NCBI GenBank assembly: GCA_036787955.1
Contig: DAIQOI010000002.1
Location: forward strand, 1-64,000
Source of the DNA: UBA2336 sp036787955
GTDB lineage: Bacteria; Bacteroidota; Bacteroidia; Cytophagales; Cyclobacteriaceae
Direction: 5' to 3'
DNA length: 64,000 bases
Shown here one piece after another: positions 27,603-37,700 of this stretch (position 1 is the stretch's first letter; every line of letters begins with the position of its first letter). A program made the position numbers and the translations under genes. The notes under the pieces are model-generated. The model was given only the letters and a program-made list of their open reading frames with translations, was not told where the DNA came from and did no database searches.

Positions 27603-30600
27603 GTGCGAAATTTTTTTCTGTTCTGCATCGGTATCATCGGGTTGTCGGCTTCCTGCACCAGGGAAAAAATGCATGAAGTGGTGCAACAACCAACGCTTTT
27701 TTCTTTGCGCGATTCTTCCGATACGGGTGTTGCGTTTACCAATACACTTACCTATGACGAAAATCTGAATCCATACATATTTCGCAATTTTTTCAACGGC
27801 GGGGGCGTGGGACTGGGTGATGTAAACAACGATGGACTTGTTGATATTTTTCTTTGTGGTAACCAGGTTTCCAATCGCTTGTACTTAAACAAAGGTGACT
27901 TTAGGTTTGAGGACATCACCGAACGCGCAGGCCTGCTGTCAGAAGGTGTGTGGACAACCGGCGTAAGTTTTGTGGATATTAATGCAGACGGATGGCTCGA
28001 TATTTATATCTGCAAATCCGGCCCGCCCGGTAATTACCGCAGGTATAACGAACTGTTTATAAACAACGGCAATCTGACCTTTACCGAGCAATCAAAAACA
28101 TATGGTCTGGATTTCACAGGTTTATCAGTTCACGCGGCTTTTTTTGATTACGACAGGGATGGCGACCTGGATTGCTACCTGCTGAACAACTCCATCCGAT
28201 CGGTGGGTCAGTACGATTTGCGCAAAGATCAGCGCAACATTCCCGATCCACTTGGGGGCAACAAATTGTTGCGAAACGACCGAGGAAAATTTACTGATGT
28301 AACCCCCGGATCGGGCATTTATTCCAGCCTTATAGGGTTTGGTCTGGGTGTGGCCGTTAGCGACATCAATCTTGACGGATGGCCTGATCTGTATGTGGCC
28401 AATGATTTTTTTGAAAAGGATTACCTCTACATCAACCAGAAAAACGGAAAGTTTAAGGAACAACTCGAAGAAATGATCAGTGAGATAAGCCTGGGTTCCA
28501 TGGGAGCGGACGTGGCCGATTTGAACAATGATGCACGGCCGGAAATTTTTGTTACGGAAATGCTTCCCGAAACCGACTGGCGACTTAAAACTACCAGCCA
28601 GTTTGAAAACTGGAACAAATACAGAGAAAACCTGCTTAATGGCTACTACAAGCAATTTAGCCGCAATGTACTTCAACTGAATAATGGGGATGGGACGTTC
28701 AGCGAAATCGGACGATACGCGGGCGTGCATGCCACTGATTGGAGTTGGGGAGCTTTGCTGTTTGATGCCGATAATGACGGCTGGAAAGACATGTACGTAG
28801 CCAATGGCATTTACAAGGATTTGCTTAATCAGGATTATGTGAATTTTGTGGCCAATCCGGTATTTATCCGCAATCAGATTAAGAAAGGTGCGGCTGTCAT
28901 TACGCAATTAATCGACACCATTCCCTCCAATAAGCTCACAAACTACTTCTTCAAAAACAACGGCAACCTCACCTTTACAGATATGTCTGTGCCATGGACA
29001 GGCGCTAACCCTTCCTTTTCCAACGGGTCGGCTTATGCCGATCTGGACAATGACGGTGATTTGGATTTGGTGGTTAATAATGTGAACATGCCCGCCTTTA
29101 TTTTCGAAAACCGTAGCCGGCAGCACAATCCGGAAAACGCTTTTTTATCAGTTCGGGTAAAGGGTGACCAGAAAAATATCTTTGCAATAGGCAGTAAGGT
29201 AATTGTAAAAGCTGCCGGAAATACCTTGTATCAGGAATTGTTTCCGGCACGTGGTTTCATGTCATCGGTCGATTACCGCCTTCATTTTGGTGTAGGCCGG
29301 GTTAGTCAGGTTGATTCACTTGTGATCGAATGGCCCGACGGCAGCACTTATGTTTTTACCGAAGTGCCGGTTAATCAGTTTATGGTTGCAGAAAAGTCGG
29401 CAGGTAAGTTGTTGGTTAAGAAAAATATCACACAGGCAAAAACTTTGTTTTCTGAGATAGACAGTCCTGCAGGAGTGGACTTTGTACACCTGGAAAATGA
29501 ATATGCTGATTTCGATCATGATCGGTTGCTTTTTATAATGACTTCCAATGAAGGTCCTTGTCTGTGCAAAGGCGATGTAAATGCCGATGGCCTGGAAGAT
29601 TTTTATGTGGGTGGGGCCAAAGGGCAAGCCGGAAAAATTTTTGTGCAAACAAAAAAAGGCAGTTTCCGGTTGATGGCGCAAGATGTTTTGGAGCAAGATA
29701 AAGATTCGGAAGATGTGGACTGTGTTTTTTTTGATGCCAACCAGGACGGCTTTGACGACCTATATGTAGCCAGTGGAGGGCGTGAATTTTCATCCAGCTC
29801 AACTGCATTGATTGATCGGCTGTACTTTTCTTCATCCGGAAAATCACTTATACGCAGCAATCAGGTTTTGCCTAATCCCATGCGCTTCGAATCTACTTCG
29901 GCCGTTAGCGTAGCTGATTTCAACAGGGATGGCTACCCCGATTTGTTTGTGGGTTGCCGCTTCCGGCTTCAAGCGTATGGTTTACCGGCCGACAGCTATC
30001 TGCTGCTGAATGACGGCAAAGGTAATTTTACAGATGTTACACGCACGGTAATACCCGGCCTGCAACAAATAGGCATGGTAACATCGGCCGCCTGGATTGA
30101 TGTGGATAACAATCAATGGCCTGATCTGCTGGTGGCCGGTGAGTGGATGCCTCTGCGTCTTTTTATGAATCAAAACGGTCAGTTCACGGACCAATCATCC
30201 GAATGGGGGCTTTCTCTTACTTCCGGGTGGTATAACAGATTGTTAGTAGCCGATGTGAATAACGATGGCAAAAAAGATTTCATAACCGGCAATCATGGAT
30301 GGAATTCAATGTTCAAAGCTTCGGCAGAGCGGCCGTTGCTAATGGTAGTCAACGATTTCGACAAAAACGGATCACTTGAACAAATTATTCTTCGGTGGGA
30401 AAACGGAAAGCGTTATCCCTATGTTTTGCTGCCGGAACTGCTGGCCCAGATTCCATCCTTAAAGAAAAAATATCTTTACTACAGCCTTTATGCCGGACAA
30501 ACCATGGAGGATATCTTTTCAGATGCTGAACTTCAAAATAGCATCAGACTTTATGCACACGACTTAGGCAGTTCGGCCTGGGTAAACACCGGGCAGTCGT

Positions 30601-30938
30601 TTGTCAGAAATTACTTACCCATGCGTGCGCAATTCATGCCGGTATATGCGCTTGCATCGGTGGATGTAAATGATGATGGCTTACCCGAAATAATACTGGG
30701 GGGCAATCAATCCAGGGCCAAGCCACAAACCGGAACCTATGAAGCTGGTTATGGAGATATTTTAATCAACAACGGAAAAGACCAGTTTACTGTTTTGCCA
30801 CGTTCCCAATCGGGCTTTTTTGTTCGGGGTGAGGTGCGACAGATTGTTGATATAACGATTTCCGGAAGCAAGCATATTGTTGTGGCAACAAATAATGATA
30901 GGCTGCATTTTTTTAAACTAAACACCGTAAACAAATGA
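27603..30938 (+). CDS. ASPIC/UnbV and FG-GAP (VCBS) repeat lipoprotein, copy 1
   Basis: The 1111-aa protein starts at GTG and has a lipoprotein signal peptide with cysteine near residue 18 (LSASC). Seven D-x-[DN]-x-D-G-type FG-GAP motifs lie between about residues 70 and 480. An ASPIC/UnbV domain follows (about 500-600, with RGFMSSVDYRLHFG). Seven more D-rich motifs lie in the second half. This arrangement fits two seven-bladed, calcium-binding beta-propellers separated by the ASPIC domain. The protein is probably anchored on the envelope. Two full-length paralogues follow in the same operon. ASPIC/CRTAC1-type proteins near susCD genes are common in Bacteroidota but uncharacterised; glycan binding or complex assembly is an inference. 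Confidence 0.85.
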   Translation: MRNFFLFCIGIIGLSASCTREKMHEVVQQPTLFSLRDSSDTGVAFTNTLTYDENLNPYIFRNFFNGGGVGLGDVNNDGLVDIFLCGNQVSNRLYLNKGDFRFEDITERAGLLSEGVWTTGVSFVDINADGWLDIYICKSGPPGNYRRYNELFINNGNLTFTEQSKTYGLDFTGLSVHAAFFDYDRDGDLDCYLLNNSIRSVGQYDLRKDQRNIPDPLGGNKLLRNDRGKFTDVTPGSGIYSSLIGFGLGVAVSDINLDGWPDLYVANDFFEKDYLYINQKNGKFKEQLEEMISEISLGSMGADVADLNNDARPEIFVTEMLPETDWRLKTTSQFENWNKYRENLLNGYYKQFSRNVLQLNNGDGTFSEIGRYAGVHATDWSWGALLFDADNDGWKDMYVANGIYKDLLNQDYVNFVANPVFIRNQIKKGAAVITQLIDTIPSNKLTNYFFKNNGNLTFTDMSVPWTGANPSFSNGSAYADLDNDGDLDLVVNNVNMPAFIFENRSRQHNPENAFLSVRVKGDQKNIFAIGSKVIVKAAGNTLYQELFPARGFMSSVDYRLHFGVGRVSQVDSLVIEWPDGSTYVFTEVPVNQFMVAEKSAGKLLVKKNITQAKTLFSEIDSPAGVDFVHLENEYADFDHDRLLFIMTSNEGPCLCKGDVNADGLEDFYVGGAKGQAGKIFVQTKKGSFRLMAQDVLEQDKDSEDVDCVFFDANQDGFDDLYVASGGREFSSSSTALIDRLYFSSSGKSLIRSNQVLPNPMRFESTSAVSVADFNRDGYPDLFVGCRFRLQAYGLPADSYLLLNDGKGNFTDVTRTVIPGLQQIGMVTSAAWIDVDNNQWPDLLVAGEWMPLRLFMNQNGQFTDQSSEWGLSLTSGWYNRLLVADVNNDGKKDFITGNHGWNSMFKASAERPLLMVVNDFDKNGSLEQIILRWENGKRYPYVLLPELLAQIPSLKKKYLYYSLYAGQTMEDIFSDAELQNSIRLYAHDLGSSAWVNTGQSFVRNYLPMRAQFMPVYALASVDVNDDGLPEIILGGNQSRAKPQTGTYEAGYGDILINNGKDQFTVLPRSQSGFFVRGEVRQIVDITISGSKHIVVATNNDRLHFFKLNTVNK

Positions 30939-31486
30939 ACAAAATGGTACTGCTGTTTGCCGCTTGCTCAATAACCTTGTCATGCAGTTATCTGGATACC
31001 GGTCCGCGCAAGTCTGAGGAACTTTTTCTGGGTATTTACCTGGGCATGAAAAAAGAAGATTTTTTTGACCGCTGCTGGCAGCTCAATAAAGAGAATCTGG
31101 TGACCCAGGGACCGGGTAATCAGAGTGTGGAATACCGGCTTAATGGAAATGAAAAGCCGTCTATTCTCATGCATTTTTATCCCCACTTTTATAATGACCG
31201 CATCTATGAGATGCCGGTGGTATACCATTACGAACCATGGGCACCCTGGAATAGGGAGTATTGGTCTGATAAATTGCTGGATAAAATCGTGCATCATTTT
31301 GATTCTACCTATGGCAAAATGGAAGTTCTCGATCACAGAACCATGGGTAAGGTTTATTATCGCATAGATGGCAAGCGCAGAATTAATGTCTTTATCAAAG
31401 ACGATCAGTATGTTCAGGCTGTATTTACCGATATGAGTGTGGAGAGAAGGATTAAAAGGTTGCAAACTCATGACAATAATGAATAA
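30935..31486 (+). CDS. Small lipoprotein of unknown function within the ASPIC operon
   Basis: The 183-aa protein starts with ATGA overlapping the stop of the preceding gene by 4 bp. It has a lipoprotein signal peptide (cysteine near residue 17, LSCSY) and a compact mature domain opening with GIYLGMKKEDFFDRC. I do not recognise the family; the GM-KxxF opening faintly recalls small outer-membrane assembly lipoproteins, but this is not enough for a call. Its position between two ASPIC lipoprotein genes, overlapping the first and reaching 8 bp into the next, suggests a role in the same surface complex. Confidence 0.8.
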   Translation: MNKMVLLFAACSITLSCSYLDTGPRKSEELFLGIYLGMKKEDFFDRCWQLNKENLVTQGPGNQSVEYRLNGNEKPSILMHFYPHFYNDRIYEMPVVYHYEPWAPWNREYWSDKLLDKIVHHFDSTYGKMEVLDHRTMGKVYYRIDGKRRINVFIKDDQYVQAVFTDMSVERRIKRLQTHDNNE

Positions 31487-34400
31487 ACTGATATTAAAGG
31501 CTTTTTTTCCGGCATGTTTCATCGTTGCGGGCTGTACCGAGGCAGTTAAGCAAACAACCCTTTTTACCGAATTGCCGCCTGCCGAAACCGGAGTTCATTT
31601 TGAAAACCGTTTACAATTTGATAACAACTTTAACATTTATACGTACCGCAACTTTTACAACGGTGGAGGAGTGGCCTGTGGTGATATTAATAATGATGGA
31701 TTGATCGATTTGTATTTTACTTCCAATCTGGATTCCAATAAATTATATCTCAACAAGGGTAACTTCCGGTTTGAAGATATTACCCACAAAGCCGGTGTTT
31801 CAGGAAAAAGATTCTGGTCAACCGGTGTAACCATGGCCGATGTAAATGGTGACGGATGGCTTGATATATATGTCTGTAACTCAGGCGATGTTAAAGGCGG
31901 CAATAAGCAAAATGAATTGTTCATCAACAACGGAGATCTTACTTTTACCGATAGGGCCGAGGAATACGGTGTCGCTGATCCCGGATTTACTACCCACGCT
32001 GCGTTTTTCGATTACGACCGCGATGGCGATCTGGACTTGTATATTCTGAATAACTCGTATCAGGCAATAGGGAGCTTTAATCTGAGAAAGAACGAACGCC
32101 CCAACCGCGATCCGCTTGGCGGTGATAAGTTGATGCGCAATGACGGCAATCGTTTTACGGATGTAAGTGAACAGGCCGGTATCTATGGCAGTGTAATAGG
32201 CTTCGGTCTCGGAGTAACCGTGGGTGATGTGAATAATGATGGCTGGCCCGACCTGTATATTTCCAACGACTTTTTCGAGCGCGATTACCTGTATATCAAT
32301 ATGCAGAACGGCACATTTCGCGAAGTGCTGGTCGATGCCATGCCCGCCATCAGCAACGCATCCATGGGGGCCGACTTTGCCGACATCAACAATGACGGGT
32401 GGCTCGATCTCTTTGTTACCGACATGTTGCCAAAGGAAAATAACCGGATTAAGACCGTTACCACCTTCGAAGACTGGAACCGCTATCAGTACAGCGTGGA
32501 AAACGGTTATCATCACCAGTTTACACGCAACACATTGCAGCTCAATAACCGCAACGGCACCTTCTCTGAAATTTCGCGCCTGGCAGGCGTTGAAGCCAGC
32601 GACTGGAGTTGGGGTGCATTGATCTTTGACATGGATAATGATGGCCTCAGGGATATTTTCGTTGCCAACGGTATTTATCAGGACCTTACCGATCAGGATT
32701 TTCTGGTGTATGCCAGCAGCGAAGAATTTGTTCGATCAGTCATTACAAAATCTGGGGTTGATTTTAAAAAACTTACCGAAATAATCCCTTCTGTGCCCAT
32801 TCCCAATTGTGCTTTCCGGCAAACGAGTAAGCTTTCTTTCAGGGATATGGCTGGTCAATGGGGTCTTTCCCGCCCCATGTTTTCCAACGGCTCAGCCTAT
32901 GCCGATCTGGATAATGACGGTGACTTGGATCTTGTGCTGAATAATGTGAACATGCCATCAGTCATCTACCGTAACAACACGGTCGAACTCCATCCGGAAA
33001 ATCGTTATCTGCGCTTTGTACTTAAAGGGGAGGGACTGAACACCCACGCCTGGGGAACACGAATCACCCTGCACATAGCCGACTCGGTTGTGATAGTGGA
33101 CCAGATGCCCGTGCGGGGCTTTCAGTCAACGGTCGATCACCGTCCCTTTGTAGGGTTGGGCCGCGTGGATGTAGTAGATAAAGTAGTGGTGCAATGGCCG
33201 CGTGGCAAGGTTACCGTTCTGAATTCAGTTAAAACCAATCAGACACTCTACCTCAACGAACGCGATGGTGTGTACGAAAACCAATCTGTGCCACATGAGG
33301 TTTTGAATAAAACAATATTCAGGATTTCTGATTATGTATTTCCTTATGTACATCATGAAAATACGTTTAGCGATTTTGATCGCGACCGGCTCTTGTTTCA
33401 CATGACAAGCAACGAAGGCCCTAAGGGTTGTGTGGGCGATGTGAATGGCGATGGTTTGCAGGATGTGTTCATTGGTGGTGCACGTGGCTATGCGGGTAGC
33501 CTGTTGATTCAGCAGCGCAACGGATCCTTCGCGACCTTGAAAACTACCTTGTTTGAAGAAGACAAAGAAGCGGAAGACGCAGGGTGCCTGTTCTTGGATG
33601 CCGACAACGATGGTGACCAGGATTTATATGTGTGCAGCGGGGGCAATGAGTTGCCCAATACTGCTGCGGCCCTGATCGACCGGCTTTATATAAACGATGG
33701 CAAAGGTAACTTCAGAAAGTCATCTCAAACTTTGCCCACCCCGCGTTTTGAAAGTACTTCGGTGGTACGAGCAGTTGATTTTGATAAGGACGGTGATTTG
33801 GATCTTTTTGTCGGTTGCCGTATGCAACCGGCTACCTACGGCCCGCCTGCAAACGGTATCGTGTTGTTCAATGACGGGAAAGGCAATTTTACCGATGTAA
33901 CCGATGCCGTGGCCCCGCAACTGAAGTGGCTGGGCATGATTACCGATGCCGTTTGGGCCGATGTAAACAATGATGGAAACTACGACCTGATAGTGGCAGG
34001 AGAGTGGATGAAAATAAAATTGTTTCTGAATGAAAACTCCAGGTTGGTCGATGCATCGGAAAAATATGGCCTCCAGGGTACGTCAGGATGGTGGAATTGC
34101 ATCCGCGTGGCCGACCTGAACGGTGATGGCCTTCCCGATATTGTAGCCGGTAACCACGGCCTTAATTCAAGGTTTAAAGCTTCGGCTGAACAACCAGTGG
34201 AGATTTTTATTAATGATTTTGACAATAACGGAACGTTGGAGCACATTATTACAGTGTACAACAATGACAAGGCTTACCCCATGGTACTGCGCCATGACCT
34301 TGTATCGCAAATGCCCTTGCTGAAAAAGAAATACCTCAGGTACCAGAGTTACCGCGACCAACAGATAACCGACATCTTTACAAAAGAGCAGCTGGCCAGG

Positions 34401-34787
34401 GCGTTGCATCTGTCGGTTACGGAGCTTCGGTCCATGGTTTTCCTGAATTCTCCGGAAGGCTTTTTCAAGGCTGTGCCGCTGCCGGTAGAAAGCCAGTTCT
34501 CTAATGTATATGCCATTCTGGTTGAGGATTTTACACGCGACAATAAGCCGGATATCCTGTTGGGAGGCAATAATTATCGCGTCAAGCCCGAGGTAGGCCG
34601 ATACGATGCCAGTTTTGGTTTGCTGCTGGAGGGGAGAGGCGATGGCACTTTTACAGCCATAGGGCCTGCAGAATCCGGGGTCAGCATACATGGCGAAATC
34701 CGCGATCTGCAGATGATGCGCATCGGAAACACAAATGCTGTACTGGTACTTCGTAACAACGACAGGCCGCTGTTTCTACTTCATTAA
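31479..34787 (+). CDS. ASPIC/UnbV and FG-GAP (VCBS) repeat lipoprotein, copy 2
   Basis: The protein is 1102 aa from the ATG at 31479; an ATG at 31470 is an equally possible start. The signal peptide ends in the lipobox VAGC near residue 19. Architecture matches copy 1: seven Asp-rich FG-GAP motifs, an ASPIC/UnbV domain at about 497-590 (RGFQSTVDHRPFVGLG), and seven more motifs ending with a SIHGEIRDL segment. The second half begins with a block resembling the start of the first half (a TSNEGP segment, then GDVNGDGLQD), pointing to an internal duplication. Function unknown; likely surface-exposed and calcium-binding. The next paralogue begins 5 bp downstream. Confidence 0.85.
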   Translation: MNKLILKAFFPACFIVAGCTEAVKQTTLFTELPPAETGVHFENRLQFDNNFNIYTYRNFYNGGGVACGDINNDGLIDLYFTSNLDSNKLYLNKGNFRFEDITHKAGVSGKRFWSTGVTMADVNGDGWLDIYVCNSGDVKGGNKQNELFINNGDLTFTDRAEEYGVADPGFTTHAAFFDYDRDGDLDLYILNNSYQAIGSFNLRKNERPNRDPLGGDKLMRNDGNRFTDVSEQAGIYGSVIGFGLGVTVGDVNNDGWPDLYISNDFFERDYLYINMQNGTFREVLVDAMPAISNASMGADFADINNDGWLDLFVTDMLPKENNRIKTVTTFEDWNRYQYSVENGYHHQFTRNTLQLNNRNGTFSEISRLAGVEASDWSWGALIFDMDNDGLRDIFVANGIYQDLTDQDFLVYASSEEFVRSVITKSGVDFKKLTEIIPSVPIPNCAFRQTSKLSFRDMAGQWGLSRPMFSNGSAYADLDNDGDLDLVLNNVNMPSVIYRNNTVELHPENRYLRFVLKGEGLNTHAWGTRITLHIADSVVIVDQMPVRGFQSTVDHRPFVGLGRVDVVDKVVVQWPRGKVTVLNSVKTNQTLYLNERDGVYENQSVPHEVLNKTIFRISDYVFPYVHHENTFSDFDRDRLLFHMTSNEGPKGCVGDVNGDGLQDVFIGGARGYAGSLLIQQRNGSFATLKTTLFEEDKEAEDAGCLFLDADNDGDQDLYVCSGGNELPNTAAALIDRLYINDGKGNFRKSSQTLPTPRFESTSVVRAVDFDKDGDLDLFVGCRMQPATYGPPANGIVLFNDGKGNFTDVTDAVAPQLKWLGMITDAVWADVNNDGNYDLIVAGEWMKIKLFLNENSRLVDASEKYGLQGTSGWWNCIRVADLNGDGLPDIVAGNHGLNSRFKASAEQPVEIFINDFDNNGTLEHIITVYNNDKAYPMVLRHDLVSQMPLLKKKYLRYQSYRDQQITDIFTKEQLARALHLSVTELRSMVFLNSPEGFFKAVPLPVESQFSNVYAILVEDFTRDNKPDILLGGNNYRVKPEVGRYDASFGLLLEGRGDGTFTAIGPAESGVSIHGEIRDLQMMRIGNTNAVLVLRNNDRPLFLLH

Positions 34788-34792
34788 TTTTG

Positions 34793-37700
34793 ATGAAAAG
34801 GTTTTCGGCTATAATCTTGTTATGTATCCTTTTTTCTGGATGCCAGAAAAAAGCAATACTTCGCGGAAGACTTTTTACACCGGTAGAACCGTCTGCAACA
34901 GGTATTGATTTTATTAACCGCGTTGAAGATTCGGATCAGCTTAATATCATAAAATACCTGTATTTCTACAATGGCGGGGGAGTGGCTGTTGGCGATATCA
35001 ACAATGACGGCCTGCCCGACATTTACTTCACTTCTAACCTTGGCCCGAATAAGCTCTATCTCAACGAAGGCAACCTGAAATTCAGGGACATTACACAACA
35101 GGCCAAGGTTGCTGGTACCGACAACTGGACCACCGGTGTTACCATGGCCGATGTGAACGGTGACGGTTGGCTGGATATTTATGTGTGCGAAGTAGGCAGG
35201 TATCTGCATCTGAAAGGAAGGAACCGCTTATATATTAACAATGGTAACCTTACTTTTACCGAACAGGCCGAGCAGTATAACCTTCACTTTTCCGGGTTTG
35301 CCACGCACGCTTCTTTTTTTGATTACGACCGCGATGGCGATCTGGATGTTTATCTGCTGAATCATTCTGTTCATGCCAACTACACCTTTGCCGACCTGGC
35401 CCTGCGCTACACACCCGATGAACGGTCGGGCGACAGGTTGATGAGAAATGATGGTGGAGTGTTTACCGATGTTACACAAAACGCGGGCATACTAACAGGC
35501 TCACTGGGTTACGGACTGAGTGTTATGATTTCTGATTTGAACCAGGACGGTTGGCCCGATATTTATGTGTGCAATGATTTTCGCGAAAACGATTATCTGT
35601 ACATCAACAATCAGGATGGAACGTTTCGTCAGGTTATTGAAATATCCGTTCCCCATACCAGTCGCTTTTCCATGGGTTCTGATGCAGCCGATATTAATAA
35701 TGATTTGCTCACCGATTTGATTACGCTCGATATGCTTCCGGATGACGAGTCCATAAGAAAACAATCGGCCGGGGAAGATTCATACGAGGTGTTCAGGCAT
35801 AAATTAACCTACGGTTTTCATTATCAGTTTTCCCGAAATACCTTGCAGCTTAACCGCGGAAACGACCTGGCGCATAATCCGATGTTCAGCGACATTGCAG
35901 CCTATGCAGGTCTGGAAGCAACCGATTGGAGCTGGGCAGCACTGTTTGCCGATTTTGACAACGATGGCTGGAAGGATCTTTTCATTACAAATGGCATACC
36001 CAGGCGACCCAACGATTTGGATTACATTAGTTTTATTGCCAGTACGCCCTCGCGTAATACACCTGATATGGAATTGATCAGACGTATGCCTGCGGGAAAA
36101 GTGCCCAACCGCATTTTCAAAAATCAAAATGGTTATCGCTTTACCGACATGACCGGCCGGTGGATTGATACGACACCCGACTGCTCGCAGGGTGCGGCTT
36201 ATGCCGATCTTGATCTGGATGGCGACCTGGATATTGTGGTGAATGTAATGAATGAACCGGCCCGCATTTACCGCAACAACGTTGAATTAAGTTCATCAAA
36301 TTACCTGCGTATCAGATTACACGGTGAAGGAAAAAATACTTTCGGCATAGGCGCAAGGGTGCAGGTATATGCCTCAGGCCTTCGATCGATATATGAGCTT
36401 ATGCCCTCCCGCGGATGGCAGTCTGCTGTAGAGCCTGTTATCCACGCAGGCCTCGGACGCGCGCAGTCGGTGGATTCTTTGTTCGTGTACTGGCCGGATG
36501 GCAGAACTCAAAGACTTCTACACATACCGGCCAACCAGCTTGTCAACATACACCAATCAGAAGCAGCACAAACAAAGCAGTTGCGTGCAACTGATACAAC
36601 GCATCTGTTCAGCGAGTTCGAATTGACCGGTTTGCAATTTGTGCACAACGAAAATGATTATTCGGCTATGTTGGTAGAGCCGTTGCTGCCTTTTATGTAC
36701 ACCTCAGCAGGGCCGCCTTTGGCTGTAGCTGATGTAAACAACGATGGACGCGATGATCTGTTTGTAGGCGGTGGCGCTGGTCAGCCCGGTGCTCTTTTCC
36801 TGCAGCAGCACAACGGCACTTTCCGTCTTTCCGGACAACCTGCCCTTTTGCAGGATGCCGATGCCGAAGATACAGCCTGTGCCTTGGTTGATGTAAACAA
36901 TGACGGCTTTGCCGATCTGTTGGTGGCAGGTGGCGGTCATCAATTTGATGCGAATGACCCGAGGCTTAATCCGCGGTTGTACCTCAACAACCGGAAGGGT
37001 GTGTTTATCAGAAGTAAGGATGCCTTCAAGGACATTTTTACCGATGCTTCCGTCATCGGCGTTGCTGATTTTAATAAAGACGGCTTGATAGATATTTTTA
37101 TTGGTGGACGGGTTACGCCCGGACGCTATGGCAAAATTCCACAAAGTTACTTGCTGCTGAATGCCGGTGGCGGAAAGTTTAACGATGTAACGGAATATGC
37201 ATTTGGCGGGCACACCCTGGGCATGATAAGCGGAGCAGTGTGGACAGACATAAACCGCGATAATCTGCCTGACCTGATAGTGGCCGGACACTGGATGCCC
37301 ATAACGATATATGTACAACAAACTGATGGTAAGTTTTCCAATAGAACTGATGAGTATGGCTTGGGCACAACCCATGGCTTCTGGAATACGCTGACTGTGC
37401 ACGACTTTAATAATGACAATCTCCCGGACATTGTGGCCGGAAACCTGGGACTTAATTCCCGGCTTCGCACTTACCCCAATCGTCCGCTTATGCTTTATAT
37501 CAGCGACTTCGACAGCAATGGCAGCGAAGAGCTCATTTTAATGTATAATCTTCCTGATAAACAGGTGCCTTTTCTTACGCGCGATCAGCTTGTAAAACAA
37601 ATTCCTTCGCTGAAACGGAAATTTCTGCAATACGTGAAGTACAGCAATGCATCGCTCACCGATATTTTTACGGAAGAGCAGTTGCAGCATGCAAACGTTT

